The notes: generated by a model not told the origin, from the sequence alone. A stretch of DNA of 64,000 nucleotides from Vibrio rumoiensis (GCF_002218045.2 NZ_AP018685.1:1736001-1800000), one strand, 5' to 3'; counted from the first letter of the stretch, positions 34,024 to 42,259 are shown. Made by a program: numbers and translations.

Positions 34024-36171
34024 ATGTCTCGTACTATTATGCTTGTTCCTATTAGCGCTGGTGTTGGTCTAACTAGCGTGAGTTTAGGCGTATTACGCGC
34101 TATGGAGCGTAAGGGTGTAAATGTTTCGTTCTTCAAGCCAATCGCTCAACCTCGTAGCGGCCATGATACTCCTGATCTAACATCATCAATAATCTCAGCT
34201 AACAGCGATATGAAAGTTGCAGAGCCAACGGCAATGTCGGAAGCTGAGTCTTTGATCAGTAATGAGAAAATGGACGTACTTCTTGAGCAAATCGTTGAGC
34301 GTTATAACTCAATCAGCAATAGCTCTGAAGTTGTGTTAATTGAAGGTCTAGTACCCACTCGTAAGCACCCTTTTGCGAACCAAGTGAACGCAGAAATTGC
34401 CAAAACACTTGGCGCTGAAATTGTTTTTGTAGCAACACCTGGAACTAACAACCCTGCGCAATTGAAAGAGCGTATTGATGTTGCTTGTTCAAACTTTGGT
34501 GGCACCAAAAATAAATCAATTTCTGGCGTAATCATCAATAAATTAAATGCACCGGTTGATGAAGCGGGTCGTACTCGTCCAGATCTTTCAGAAATTTTTG
34601 ATGAAGCTGCAAAAACGGCTCAAACCAATATCGAAGTGATGCAAATTTTCAACTCTAGCCCAATTCGCGTGCTAGGTTGTGTGCCTTGGAAAATTGAGTT
34701 AATTGCCACTCGTGCTATCGATATGGCGAAGCACTTAAATGCTGACATCATTAATGCAGGTGAAATTAATACTCGCCGCATTAAGAGCATCACTTTCTGT
34801 GCACGCTCTCTACCAAACATGATTGAGCACTTTAAACCAGGCTCATTACTGGTAACTTCAGCTGACCGTCCAGATGTTATCGTTGCGGCTGCACTCGCTT
34901 CAATGAATGGCGTTGAAATCGGCGCGATCTTACTCACCGGTGGTTACGATATCCCAGCATCAATTGCTGAACTATGTAAACCTGCATTTGAAGCTGGCTT
35001 GCCAATCTTCAAAGCACAAGGTAACACATGGCAAACGTCGTTAAACCTACAAAGCTTCAACCTAGAAGTACCGGCTGATGATAAAGAGCGTATCGAATTC
35101 ATCAACGATCACGTAGCAAGCCACATTGACGGCCCTTGGATTGACTCTCTATCTGAAGGCACTCAAGGCATTCGTCGTCTAAGCCCACCAGCGTTCCGTT
35201 ACCAGCTAACTGAATTTGCTCGTCGTGCAGGCAAACGTATCGTCCTTCCTGAAGGTGATGAGCCACGTACTGTTAAAGCAGCGGCAATCTGTGCTGAACG
35301 CGGTATCGCAACCTGTGTGCTTTTAGGTAACCCTGATGAAATCCGTCGTGTTGCCGCTCAGCAAGGTGTTGAGCTTGGCGCTGGCGTTGAAATCATCGAT
35401 TCAGAAAAAGTCCGTGAAAACTACGTAGCACGTTTGGTTGAGCTACGTGGCGCGAAAGGCATGACGGAAGTTGTGGCTCGTGAAAAACTGGAAGATTCAG
35501 TATTCCTAGGCACGATGATGCTAGAAGCTGGCGAAGTTGACGGTCTAGTATCAGGCGCGGTTCACACCACGGCTAACACTATCGTACCTCCGTTCCAAAT
35601 CATCAAAACGGCACCGGGTGCGTCTATCGTATCTTCAGTGTTCTTCATGCTACTGCCTGACCAAGTATTGGTATACGGTGACTGTGCGATCAACCCAGAT
35701 CCAAATGCAGAACAACTGGCTGAAATCGCAATTCAATCTGCAGATTCAGCGAAAGCGTTCGGTATTGATCCACGCGTTGCGATGATCTCATACTCTACTG
35801 GTACATCGGGTAAAGGTGCAGACGTTGATAAAGTACGTGAAGCCACTAAGATCGCTCAAGAGAAACGTCCTGACCTAGTCATCGATGGTCCTCTACAGTA
35901 CGATGCCGCTATCATGGAAAATGTGGCCGCTTCTAAAGCGCCTAACTCTCCAGTAGCCGGTAAAGCCACTGTATTTGTATTCCCAGACCTAAACACCGGT
36001 AATACAACTTACAAAGCGGTACAGCGTTCAGCAGACCTCGTCTCTATTGGTCCAATGCTTCAAGGCATGCGTAAGCCTGTTAATGACCTGTCTCGCGGCG
36101 CATTGGTGGACGATATCGTTTACACCGTTGCATTAACTGCAATTCAAGCGGCGCAAGCAGAACAAGCTTAA
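34024..36171 (+). CDS. pta: Phosphate acetyltransferase
   Basis: A 715-residue enzyme interconverting acetyl-CoA and acetyl-phosphate. It has the long gammaproteobacterial architecture: an N-terminal P-loop-like domain (about 1-200), a DRTGG domain (about 210-330) and the catalytic PTA domain (about 390-710). Length equals E. coli Pta (714). An AGAGGAA lies upstream of the ATG. With ackA it forms the overflow acetate pathway. Confidence 0.97.
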   Translation: MSRTIMLVPISAGVGLTSVSLGVLRAMERKGVNVSFFKPIAQPRSGHDTPDLTSSIISANSDMKVAEPTAMSEAESLISNEKMDVLLEQIVERYNSISNSSEVVLIEGLVPTRKHPFANQVNAEIAKTLGAEIVFVATPGTNNPAQLKERIDVACSNFGGTKNKSISGVIINKLNAPVDEAGRTRPDLSEIFDEAAKTAQTNIEVMQIFNSSPIRVLGCVPWKIELIATRAIDMAKHLNADIINAGEINTRRIKSITFCARSLPNMIEHFKPGSLLVTSADRPDVIVAAALASMNGVEIGAILLTGGYDIPASIAELCKPAFEAGLPIFKAQGNTWQTSLNLQSFNLEVPADDKERIEFINDHVASHIDGPWIDSLSEGTQGIRRLSPPAFRYQLTEFARRAGKRIVLPEGDEPRTVKAAAICAERGIATCVLLGNPDEIRRVAAQQGVELGAGVEIIDSEKVRENYVARLVELRGAKGMTEVVAREKLEDSVFLGTMMLEAGEVDGLVSGAVHTTANTIVPPFQIIKTAPGASIVSSVFFMLLPDQVLVYGDCAINPDPNAEQLAEIAIQSADSAKAFGIDPRVAMISYSTGTSGKGADVDKVREATKIAQEKRPDLVIDGPLQYDAAIMENVAASKAPNSPVAGKATVFVFPDLNTGNTTYKAVQRSADLVSIGPMLQGMRKPVNDLSRGALVDDIVYTVALTAIQAAQAEQA

Positions 36172-36200
36172 TAAGCGATTCGCTGTAAGCTAAAACGAAC

Positions 36201-36235
36201 AATCCCCGTTGATGAAAATCAGCGGGGATTTTTTT
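36201..36235 (+). terminator. Rho-independent terminator after pta
   Basis: Stem AATCCCCG (36201-36208) with CGGGGATT (36223-36230), with further pairing TGAT/ATCA inside, followed by a T-run. It marks the end of the conserved block before the cassette region. Confidence 0.9.
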
Positions 36236-36301
36236 GGCGGAAGTCTCTTAGCTCAAATCACTTAGTGGCATAATTTCAGATAAGAAAAAGTATATTGACG
36301 C

Positions 36302-36318
36302 CATACTCGTTTGTTAGG
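36302..36318 (-). repeat. Partial attC site (R'' core only) at the end of the cassette cluster
   Basis: Directly after the stop of the RES gene the minus strand reads ACCTAACAAACGAG. ACCTAAC fits the attC core RYYYAAC exactly, and AACAAACG is a common Vibrio attC beginning. No matching GTTRRRY end follows in the next 100 bp, so only half a site remains. It marks the downstream edge of the cluster. Confidence 0.6.
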
Positions 36319-37305
36319 TTAATTTTCGTCTGGGTAACGCTTTACGTTTAAAAGTTCGCACGCATTGCCAAGGCTAAAGTTTTGATTGAGAAAGACAAGA
36401 TTAAAACACCCAGCGATAGTACGAGTTGATGGATACTTGATTGCATCAAACCCTGCATACTTTGCACAATCAGCGACAAACCTTGAAAACAAATACTGGG
36501 GCTTGTACTGCCCTTCATCGTTGTGCTTTGCGCTAACTAAAGCTGAATAGACCATAGTATCGAGCATATCACTATGCTGTTCGTGGTTTTCGTACGTAGC
36601 AGTTAAATCGAGGATTTTCATTGGTTGATTTACACAAATTTCAGCCATATAGCATGGAATCTTGCGCATTTCTTCATAACAAGTACGCATGTCACTACCA
36701 AGGTAAAATGCAGGTAAACCAGAATGGTTATACCTACCCTCTGAAGCAAATGCTTTTGGAGTAACATCGAACTCCTTTGGTGCAACCTCAGTGATTTGAG
36801 ATGCAGCTCTTGCTCGATACAAAGGCTGTGTAATTTCTGTAGGAACTGCGTTTTCAGCTAACTCTTGAATAGCTTGAAATACTGACTCTGCAAACTCATG
36901 CTTAAGCATCACAAAGGGCGACTTATGCGCAATTTCCATAAGCTCATTTAGGATATCTTCGAAAGAATCAACAGGCATAAAAGGTAGTTCATAAGGATAG
37001 AATCCACCTTTCAACTGCTCTCCACACCTTGGACAATTGACTAACTGCATAAACTTTAAATAATCTTCTGGTGTATAGCACTCTCTAAGTCTGGTTGACT
37101 CATAAAAATGGTCGATATCCATAACATTGCTTTGAAAGTCTATCGCATTTCCAGCATTTGGCCATGCTTTTAGAAAGTCATCAACACAGAGGTCACAACA
37201 AGCTATATCCGTTGAAAACCAAGAATCGCATTCAGATAAAAATAGGTCTTCTATTCCGTACATATCCAGCTCTTCAAGCTGTTCTCTTTCTTCAATTGTT
37301 AACAT
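36319..37305 (-). CDS. RES domain protein, putative NAD+ phosphorylase (integron cassette)
   Basis: A 328-residue protein. The C-terminal part (about 160-315) has RES-domain features: YRAR (163-166), EGRYNHSGLPAFYLG (189-203), the Glu pair 211-212, YLFSRFVAD (271-279) and FDAIKYPS (286-293). RES toxins of the MbcT/ParT type degrade or transfer NAD+. The N-terminal part has cysteine pairs that could bind zinc (Cys36, Cys37, Cys40; Cys91, Cys94), as in the larger RES proteins with an extra N-terminal domain. No antitoxin gene (Xre/MbcA-like) is adjacent. It is bounded by integron core sites. Activity and role are inferred. Confidence 0.75.
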   Translation of the reverse strand: MLTIEEREQLEELDMYGIEDLFLSECDSWFSTDIACCDLCVDDFLKAWPNAGNAIDFQSNVMDIDHFYESTRLRECYTPEDYLKFMQLVNCPRCGEQLKGGFYPYELPFMPVDSFEDILNELMEIAHKSPFVMLKHEFAESVFQAIQELAENAVPTEITQPLYRARAASQITEVAPKEFDVTPKAFASEGRYNHSGLPAFYLGSDMRTCYEEMRKIPCYMAEICVNQPMKILDLTATYENHEQHSDMLDTMVYSALVSAKHNDEGQYKPQYLFSRFVADCAKYAGFDAIKYPSTRTIAGCFNLVFLNQNFSLGNACELLNVKRYPDEN

Positions 37306-37318
37306 AACATCCCATTAA

Positions 37319-37416
37319 CCTAACGCCTCGTTAATGGGCGAAAAATAGTTGGCTAAAATTAGCGACGAAGGAGCAAAAGCCAACTGTTTTTTGTCCTTTT
37401 AAACGACTTGTTATAT
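37319..37416 (-). repeat. Integron attC site 1 (between the DUF4062 and RES cassettes)
   Basis: Minus strand: ATATAACAAGTCGTTTAAA at the start (R''-L''), an inner perfect 8-bp inverted repeat AGTTGGCT/AGCCAACT, and the end CGAGGCGTTAGGTT with GTTAGGT matching GTTRRRY exactly. About 98 bp, in the normal attC size range. It follows directly after the DUF4062 stop codon and precedes the RES gene. The sequence is of the common marine Vibrio/Pseudoalteromonas attC style. Confidence 0.88.
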
Positions 37417-38265
37417 TTACAATTCGATCATATCCGCGATTTGATAACCAAGGTTGGTAATTCTAAATACTTCACCTTTATGGCCACGATCTTCAATTAA
37501 ATCTTCATTCTCAAGCTCTTGGATAGCGGATTTCCAGCGAGCTACCTCTCTAGGCTCTTGTGAGGAAATTAAGTTTTTCCCATTTGTTTGAACGTCATCT
37601 CCCCCCATATAACTGAGAGACATAATTGTGCCGCCACTATCGAGGCTAGCTTCTTTAAGTAATATACGTGCTTCGTTTGATAGTGAAGGAATTGATGTGT
37701 TTGATTCTACTATTTCGTTTTGAGGTAAAAATGAATCACTAACGTCAAATTGAAATAAAGCGTGTTCATTAACTTTAAGTTGAAGGTGACGGTAAAATTT
37801 TTCTTTGAAATCAGAGTGGCTATCATAACCTTCATATAGACCACGAGATTGACAAGATTTTTTAAATTTACTCAGTTCAGAATATTGGTCGGGGTCAACG
37901 GTATCCATTACGACGGGCTGACTGGAAAAATAGAGCATTGCGGGTTTGTCAGCCGCAATATGTTTTTCTATTTCTTCAACAGTTCCACTAGCGTACTCAG
38001 TGGTGGCTGTACCAATACGAGTCCAGAAAACACCGACGAGGAAGTCACACTTGTCTAAGATTTGATTATTTATAATTTCTTGAGGAGACGCGCCCATTTC
38101 TGGAGATGAATGAGATTCCCACCCCACAGGTAACAAAACAATATTTCGTGACTTCGAATGAACAGCGTTCCATTCATAAATCACATCACGAATGATCGTT
38201 CTTTCAGACGCTACATCTCCTGGGGAAGCAATCATCACGTTGAATACTTTAGCTTCGTAACTCAT
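37417..38265 (-). CDS. DUF4062 domain protein with C-terminal winged-helix-like region (integron cassette)
   Basis: A 282-residue protein. The N-terminal part (about 5-150) is a DUF4062 domain: KVFNVMIASPGDVASER, then ILDKCDFLVGVFWTRIGT and KPAMLYFSS. DUF4062 has a TIR/SEFIR-like flavodoxin-type fold and often occurs in defence-related or signalling proteins. The C-terminus (about 190-282) looks like a winged helix (WKSAIQELENEDLIEDRG). The start at 38265 has AGGAGAG upstream; the longer frame would read through attC site 2. It begins just after one attC and ends directly at another. Function is unknown; a sensing or effector role is inference. Confidence 0.75.
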   Translation of the reverse strand: MSYEAKVFNVMIASPGDVASERTIIRDVIYEWNAVHSKSRNIVLLPVGWESHSSPEMGASPQEIINNQILDKCDFLVGVFWTRIGTATTEYASGTVEEIEKHIAADKPAMLYFSSQPVVMDTVDPDQYSELSKFKKSCQSRGLYEGYDSHSDFKEKFYRHLQLKVNEHALFQFDVSDSFLPQNEIVESNTSIPSLSNEARILLKEASLDSGGTIMSLSYMGGDDVQTNGKNLISSQEPREVARWKSAIQELENEDLIEDRGHKGEVFRITNLGYQIADMIEL

Positions 38266-38286
38266 AACCTGAACTCTCCTTGTAAA

Positions 38287-38399
38287 TATAACGCAGAGTG
38301 CAGCTGCATTTTGGTTGGTGTGGAGTTTTGTGTAAAGTGGCGAAGCCACACACAAAACGGAACACCGACCAAAATGTCAGCTGGCACGTATTGTTAGGG
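38287..38399 (-). repeat. Integron attC site 2 (between the RX4H protein and DUF4062 cassettes)
   Basis: Minus strand: CCCTAACAATACGTGCCAGC at the start, a long near-perfect palindrome (CATTTTGGTCGGTGTTCC pairing with the copy CACACCAACCAAAATG, CAGCTG/CAGCTG, and an apex CTTCG between GTGTGTGG and CCACTTTACAC), and the end GCGTTATAT. About 113 bp. Core boxes deviate from consensus by one base each. The sequence family differs clearly from attC site 1. Confidence 0.88.
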
Positions 38400-38405
38400 C
38401 TGGAA

Positions 38406-38915
38406 CTACAATGGATTTCCATTAACATCTCGAATGATTAAACTCTGATTCATGCGAGCCATCGCGTCTGGATTACTTTGAATATCTTCTATGAAACAAG
38501 CAATACCATCAATTACATCGCGGCAAAAAATATCAACCTGTAGCTGTAGAGTATCGTTGAATTGGTTCTTATGCACCGTCCATCCATTCGGTGGAACAAC
38601 GAATTGAAACGACTCTAGAACCTCCCTAGCTCTTTGGTCTGTAATATTTTCTCGCCCTTCGTGTAAAAAAGCACACCTCAACGCATAGCAGTCGCTTCCG
38701 GATAAAAATATATGCTCTTCTCGACGCTCGGTTGCCTCCCTTGTGTATTTCTCTAGCAGGTACTTTTCAAACCATGCAATATATCTGTTTTTAGATCCGG
38801 AATTAGGATCTAGTAACCAACCACATATATCTGGGGCGGATAAAGCAACTGCCAGTGCAGCATAATAATTATTCGTTTCTAAAGATTTCTCTATTGATTG
38901 AATAAAGTTATTCAT
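38406..38915 (-). CDS. Hypothetical protein with RX4H motif, HEPN-like (integron cassette)
   Basis: A 169-residue, predicted mostly helical protein. The segment CYALRCAFLHEG (about residues 77-88) contains R-X4-H, the catalytic motif form of HEPN ribonucleases, at the end of a helix, as in that superfamily. The match is short and the call tentative. The ATG is only 8 nt from the cassette boundary (GTTAGGGC) and has no usual Shine-Dalgarno, common for cassette genes. The stop is 7 nt before attC site 2. No nucleotidyltransferase partner is adjacent. Confidence 0.6.
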   Translation of the reverse strand: MNNFIQSIEKSLETNNYYAALAVALSAPDICGWLLDPNSGSKNRYIAWFEKYLLEKYTREATERREEHIFLSGSDCYALRCAFLHEGRENITDQRAREVLESFQFVVPPNGWTVHKNQFNDTLQLQVDIFCRDVIDGIACFIEDIQSNPDAMARMNQSLIIRDVNGNPL

Positions 38916-38921
38916 ATGGTT

Positions 38922-38929
38922 GCCCTAAC
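38922..38929 (-). repeat. Integron core site at the upstream edge of the cassette cluster
   Basis: Minus strand GTTAGGGC directly before the first cassette gene, identical to the start-side core (GCCCTAAC reversed) of attC site 2. No complete attC or recognisable attI precedes it. It marks the point where the first cassette joins the flanking chromosome. Confidence 0.6.
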
Positions 38930-39061
38930 AGTGTATTAGCAAGAAACTCGAATAAACCCGAAGATTTTTTCAACACGTTCACTGCTAATCAATTCATTTA
39001 TCACCATAAGATACTCTAATGATGCATTTTTAAAAGCAATTAGCCGATTTTATGCAATGTA

Positions 39062-39192
39062 GAAAGCGAGAACTGGGTTTAGCGAGCCAATTGTTACAGT
39101 GATGAACGCACCAAAAATTAAAAATATCACTAATTAACAATAGGTTATGACTTAGTTTAATAAGCACTATCTAGAAAATAGTTCTCGCTTTC
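39062..39192. repeat. 131-bp element with 13-bp perfect inverted ends
   Basis: GAAAGCGAGAACT (39062-39074) and its exact reverse complement AGTTCTCGCTTTC (39180-39192) bracket about 105 bp of AT-rich non-coding sequence. It may be a small non-autonomous mobile element or an old insertion scar. No target duplication was obvious. Confidence 0.5.
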
Positions 39193-39400
39193 ACGCAACG
39201 TTTCTTAAAAAACGAAAAATGGCATTATAACTGTATAAATATACGGTATGAGATACCCACTCCATTGGTGCTTTCAAATATTTGGCTGTAAACCTTGATG
39301 CCATGTATTGTTCCTTGGTAAAGGGAGGGAGTTATTGGTGATCGCTTGTTGTTTAATGGTATCTGCATAAAAAACACTTTAAATATTCAACTCATGGTAA

Positions 39401-39438
39401 GTCGATTCCGGCTCTCGCTTAGGCTTGGCTGGAATGAC
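39401..39438. repeat. Short palindromic repeat (GTCATTCC type)
   Basis: GTC(G)ATTCCGGC pairs with GC(T)GGAATGAC across a short loop. Short GTCATTCC...GGAATGAC palindromes are frequent intergenic elements in many gammaproteobacteria. A related fragment (GTCATCCCCAGAATGAC) lies near 39614-39630. Confidence 0.5.
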
Positions 39439-39715
39439 GAACTAATAATATACAGTGGATTTTGGCTAAGTATTGCCACTCCAAGCGGAAAAGATCAACT
39501 CTTCCCCTTGGTAGGTAATGTCACTTGGCAGTAGAAGTCGATATAAGGGGAAGCTGGATGGGGTTGGTTACTCCGAACTATTTTAGGGCAAAATAGGCTT
39601 AAATATTTACACCGTCATCCCCAGAATGACAACTTTTGAAAACATTAACACGGTGTAATACCAGATGAATTTGAAGAACAATCCACCCACTCGTTCTGAC
39701 TACGCTTTAAGCAAT

Positions 39716-39750
39716 AAAAAAGCCAACGAATTTCTTCATTGGCTTTCTCT
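39716..39750 (-). terminator. Terminator after the Tim44-like gene
   Basis: Stem AAAGCCAA (39719-39726) with TTGGCTTT (39739-39746), further GAA/TTC pairing in the loop, and a T-run on the minus strand. It lies 23 bp after the stop. Confidence 0.8.
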
Positions 39751-39772
39751 TATATTACTTAACTAAATTAGA

Positions 39773-40648
39773 TTAAGAATTGGTTTGAATCCCGACAATC
39801 AACCAAGGTGCATTGTTCGCCACTAAATCACGCTCTAAATGCCAAACTTCATCGATGTCTTCTTCAATGCCTTCTACAGAATCACGGTAACGACCAGTAA
39901 ATTGAATGCTTAACTGCGCTTTCGAAGCATCATACTCACCACGAACAATCTCAGCATCAACGTACATGACATCGGTATGTTGGTCACCTTGAAGTTGCGC
40001 ACGTTCCGCTTTCAATTCTTCGAACAAACTTGGAGTAACGTATTCTTCAATCTTGTCTAATTGATTAAAGTTCCAAGCGCCTTGTAGTGTGCGGTAATGC
40101 TCACGAGAACCTTCGACAAATGCAACACGGTCAAAACCTGGAGGGAAGTTATGCGGAACATCAGATTGCCCTGTTGCACCGAAACCACCAGAAGATTGAG
40201 GTTGTTCGAAGTTTTGTACATTCGGTTGCTCAAATTGCTGACGATTCATCGCACCTGAATACGCTGCTTGAGGCCCTCGATTCATTGAACCTTGTTTTGC
40301 TCCCATCATGCCGCGTAAGAACTTAAACGCGACAAACGCGATCAAACCCATAATAAGAATATCGAAGAATTGAATGCCTTCAAAACCACCGCCCATGAAT
40401 AAAGAAGCAAGTAGACCACCAGCCAACAAACCACCTAGCATACCGCCCATCATGCCTCCACGACGAGTATTAGTTGCATCCGGCTTTTTGTTTAACGTAT
40501 TGGTATTTTGCACATTCTGTTTTGGTGCTGGTGCAGTTTTAAAGCTTTTCCCGAAAGACTTACCACCACCGAAACGTTTTGCTTCAGCGATAGGCGCGGT
40601 TACCATTGATACCATAATCAATGCAACCATGACGAAAAGTCGGTTCAT
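39773..40648 (-). CDS. Tim44-like domain membrane protein
   Basis: A 291-residue protein with an N-terminal signal-like hydrophobic segment (1-23, ending IAEAKRFGGG), a Gly/Met-rich stretch (65-90) with one or two membrane segments (about 70-115), a Gln/Asn-rich linker (about 120-165) and a C-terminal Tim44/TIM44-like domain (about 170-291). In bacteria such proteins are membrane-associated and of unknown role. It is transcribed away from the LplT-like gene. Confidence 0.85.
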   Translation of the reverse strand: MNRLFVMVALIMVSMVTAPIAEAKRFGGGKSFGKSFKTAPAPKQNVQNTNTLNKKPDATNTRRGGMMGGMLGGLLAGGLLASLFMGGGFEGIQFFDILIMGLIAFVAFKFLRGMMGAKQGSMNRGPQAAYSGAMNRQQFEQPNVQNFEQPQSSGGFGATGQSDVPHNFPPGFDRVAFVEGSREHYRTLQGAWNFNQLDKIEEYVTPSLFEELKAERAQLQGDQHTDVMYVDAEIVRGEYDASKAQLSIQFTGRYRDSVEGIEEDIDEVWHLERDLVANNAPWLIVGIQTNS

Positions 40649-40975
40649 AAGATCCCTTTTATATTAATAAGTAAAACTGAATTCATCATAGCGGTAATAC
40701 GCAAGGTGTACACTACTGCTATGTTTCAGAATATTGCAATCATACATATTCATTACATGGATTGCTTAAAATTAACTAGGATGGTGCACGGAACGGTGAT
40801 ATTTCGAGCAAATAAAGGATCAGTGAGTATTATAAATGACAAACTTACTTACAAATCGAGTTGTATCCAAACCATGAATAACGCATATTTAGTTTTATCA
40901 ACTAAGGCTAAACGCTTAATCTCAAATTTTGCTTATCGAATTTGATCACTTCACCATGATGTTTCAAGGACACAG
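40649..40975. promoter_or_regulatory. Divergent intergenic region, no gene seen
   Basis: 327 bp between two divergent genes, so it holds both promoters. A 79-codon frame on the plus strand (40706-40945) has no Shine-Dalgarno and no recognisable sequence and was not called. Confidence 0.5.
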
Positions 40976-42259
40976 ATGAATAACAAGCCGATTATCGAAC
41001 CTATTTTTCTTTCAAGGCGCTTCTTCCCCTATTTCGTTACTCAATTTCTCGGTGCCTTTAACGATAATATTTATAAAAATGCACTCTTACTGTTTGTGGC
41101 TTTTGCGAGTGTTGATGAACTCCCAATGTCGAGTACTTTATTTATTAACCTCGCGGCAGGCTTGTTCATTTTGCCATTTTTTCTTTTTTCTGCCAGTGCT
41201 GGGGTATTAACGGATCAATGTGAGAAATCAACACTGATTCGAATGGTTAAATTAGCGGAAATTATCATCATGTTTTTAGGTGCGGTGAGTTTTCTCACTC
41301 ACAGCTACATTGCATTATTATTTTTATTGTTTCTTATGGGAGCTCAATCTGCTTTTTTTGGCCCAGTAAAATATGCACTGTTACCGCAGCACTTAAAGCC
41401 TCAGGAGTTATTAAAAGGTAACGCGTGGGTCGAAACGGGGACTTTTCTCGCAATTTTACTAGGGACGATTGGTGCAGGCTTTATTGTTGCAGCCCCCTCG
41501 GCTTACTCTATTACTGCGTTTGCTGTTGTTTCTTTTGCTCTGCTCGGTTTTCTCTCAAGCTTATTTATCCCTAAGGCAGAATCAACATTATCATCGGTAA
41601 AATTTGAGTGGAAGCCGGTACTGCATACTCGCCAAACACTGAGTTTAGTGAAACAGCATAAAACTATTTACGCTTCAATTATTGCCATTAGTTGGTTCTG
41701 GTTTCTTGGCGCTAGCTATTTGACCCAATTCCCAAACTTTACGAAACATTATCTGCATGGCGATTCGACTAGTGTGTCTTTTTTATTAGCGCTATTTTCT
41801 ATCGGCATTGCGCTAGGTTCATTACTCTGTGCCAAATTATCTCATCAAAAAATCAATTTTAGTTTGATGTTATTTGGCGGTTTTGGCATCAGTGTATCCA
41901 GTTTGCTGCTTGGGTTAGCGACGCCGCAAAGTTCAGAACTCATAACCATTTCAACCTTATTTACTTCAACGCACCTCTACCCCGTTTTCATCGCTTTATT
42001 AGCACTTGGGATTTGTGGCGGCTTGTTTATTGTTCCTTTATACACCCTCATGCAAACATTGGCCTCTGCGCAAACTCGCGCTCAAGTCATCGCAGCCAAT
42101 AACATTTATAACGCACTGTTTATGGTTGGAAGTGCCATCATGGGTATCATTTGCCTCAGCTTGATCGGTTTGTCTATCCCGCACTTTTTCATTTTATTAG
42201 GCTTACTAAATCTTGCTGTGATTGGCTACTTAAAGCGCTTTTTTGGAAAAGAGGATTAA
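40976..42259 (+). CDS. MFS transporter, LplT/Aas-like
   Basis: A 427-residue major-facilitator protein with about 12 hydrophobic helices. FFPYFVTQFLGAFNDNIYKN and FFGPVKYALLPQHLKPQEL are typical of lysophospholipid transporter LplT and of the MFS half of Aas-type fusion proteins. LplT flips lysophospholipids inward for reacylation. The acyltransferase part normally found next to or fused with it is not in the neighbourhood, so the exact substrate is uncertain. Confidence 0.85.
   Translation: MNNKPIIEPIFLSRRFFPYFVTQFLGAFNDNIYKNALLLFVAFASVDELPMSSTLFINLAAGLFILPFFLFSASAGVLTDQCEKSTLIRMVKLAEIIIMFLGAVSFLTHSYIALLFLLFLMGAQSAFFGPVKYALLPQHLKPQELLKGNAWVETGTFLAILLGTIGAGFIVAAPSAYSITAFAVVSFALLGFLSSLFIPKAESTLSSVKFEWKPVLHTRQTLSLVKQHKTIYASIIAISWFWFLGASYLTQFPNFTKHYLHGDSTSVSFLLALFSIGIALGSLLCAKLSHQKINFSLMLFGGFGISVSSLLLGLATPQSSELITISTLFTSTHLYPVFIALLALGICGGLFIVPLYTLMQTLASAQTRAQVIAANNIYNALFMVGSAIMGIICLSLIGLSIPHFFILLGLLNLAVIGYLKRFFGKED

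Larger units (their letters stand above)
38930..39715. other. Gene-poor region beside the cassette cluster
   Basis: About 790 bp with no gene I can support; the longest frame (39346-39534) has no Shine-Dalgarno and no recognisable sequence. It contains two inverted-repeat elements listed separately. No integrase fragment was recognised. Confidence 0.6.

Noticed and set aside
38930..39010. A 24-codon minus-strand frame (VINELISSERVEKIF) directly before the first cassette
   Set aside because: It could be the tail of a gene cut by the insertion, but it is too short to judge.
39346..39534. 62-codon frame beside the cassette cluster
   Set aside because: Overlaps a GTCATTCC-type palindrome and has no recognisable sequence or start signal.
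36200..39770. An integron integrase or attI site for the cassettes
   Set aside because: All frames near the cluster were read; none shows tyrosine-recombinase motifs, and no recognisable attI precedes the first cassette.
40706..40945. 79-codon frame between the Tim44-like and LplT-like genes
   Set aside because: No ribosome-binding site, unusual composition, and it fills a divergent promoter region.
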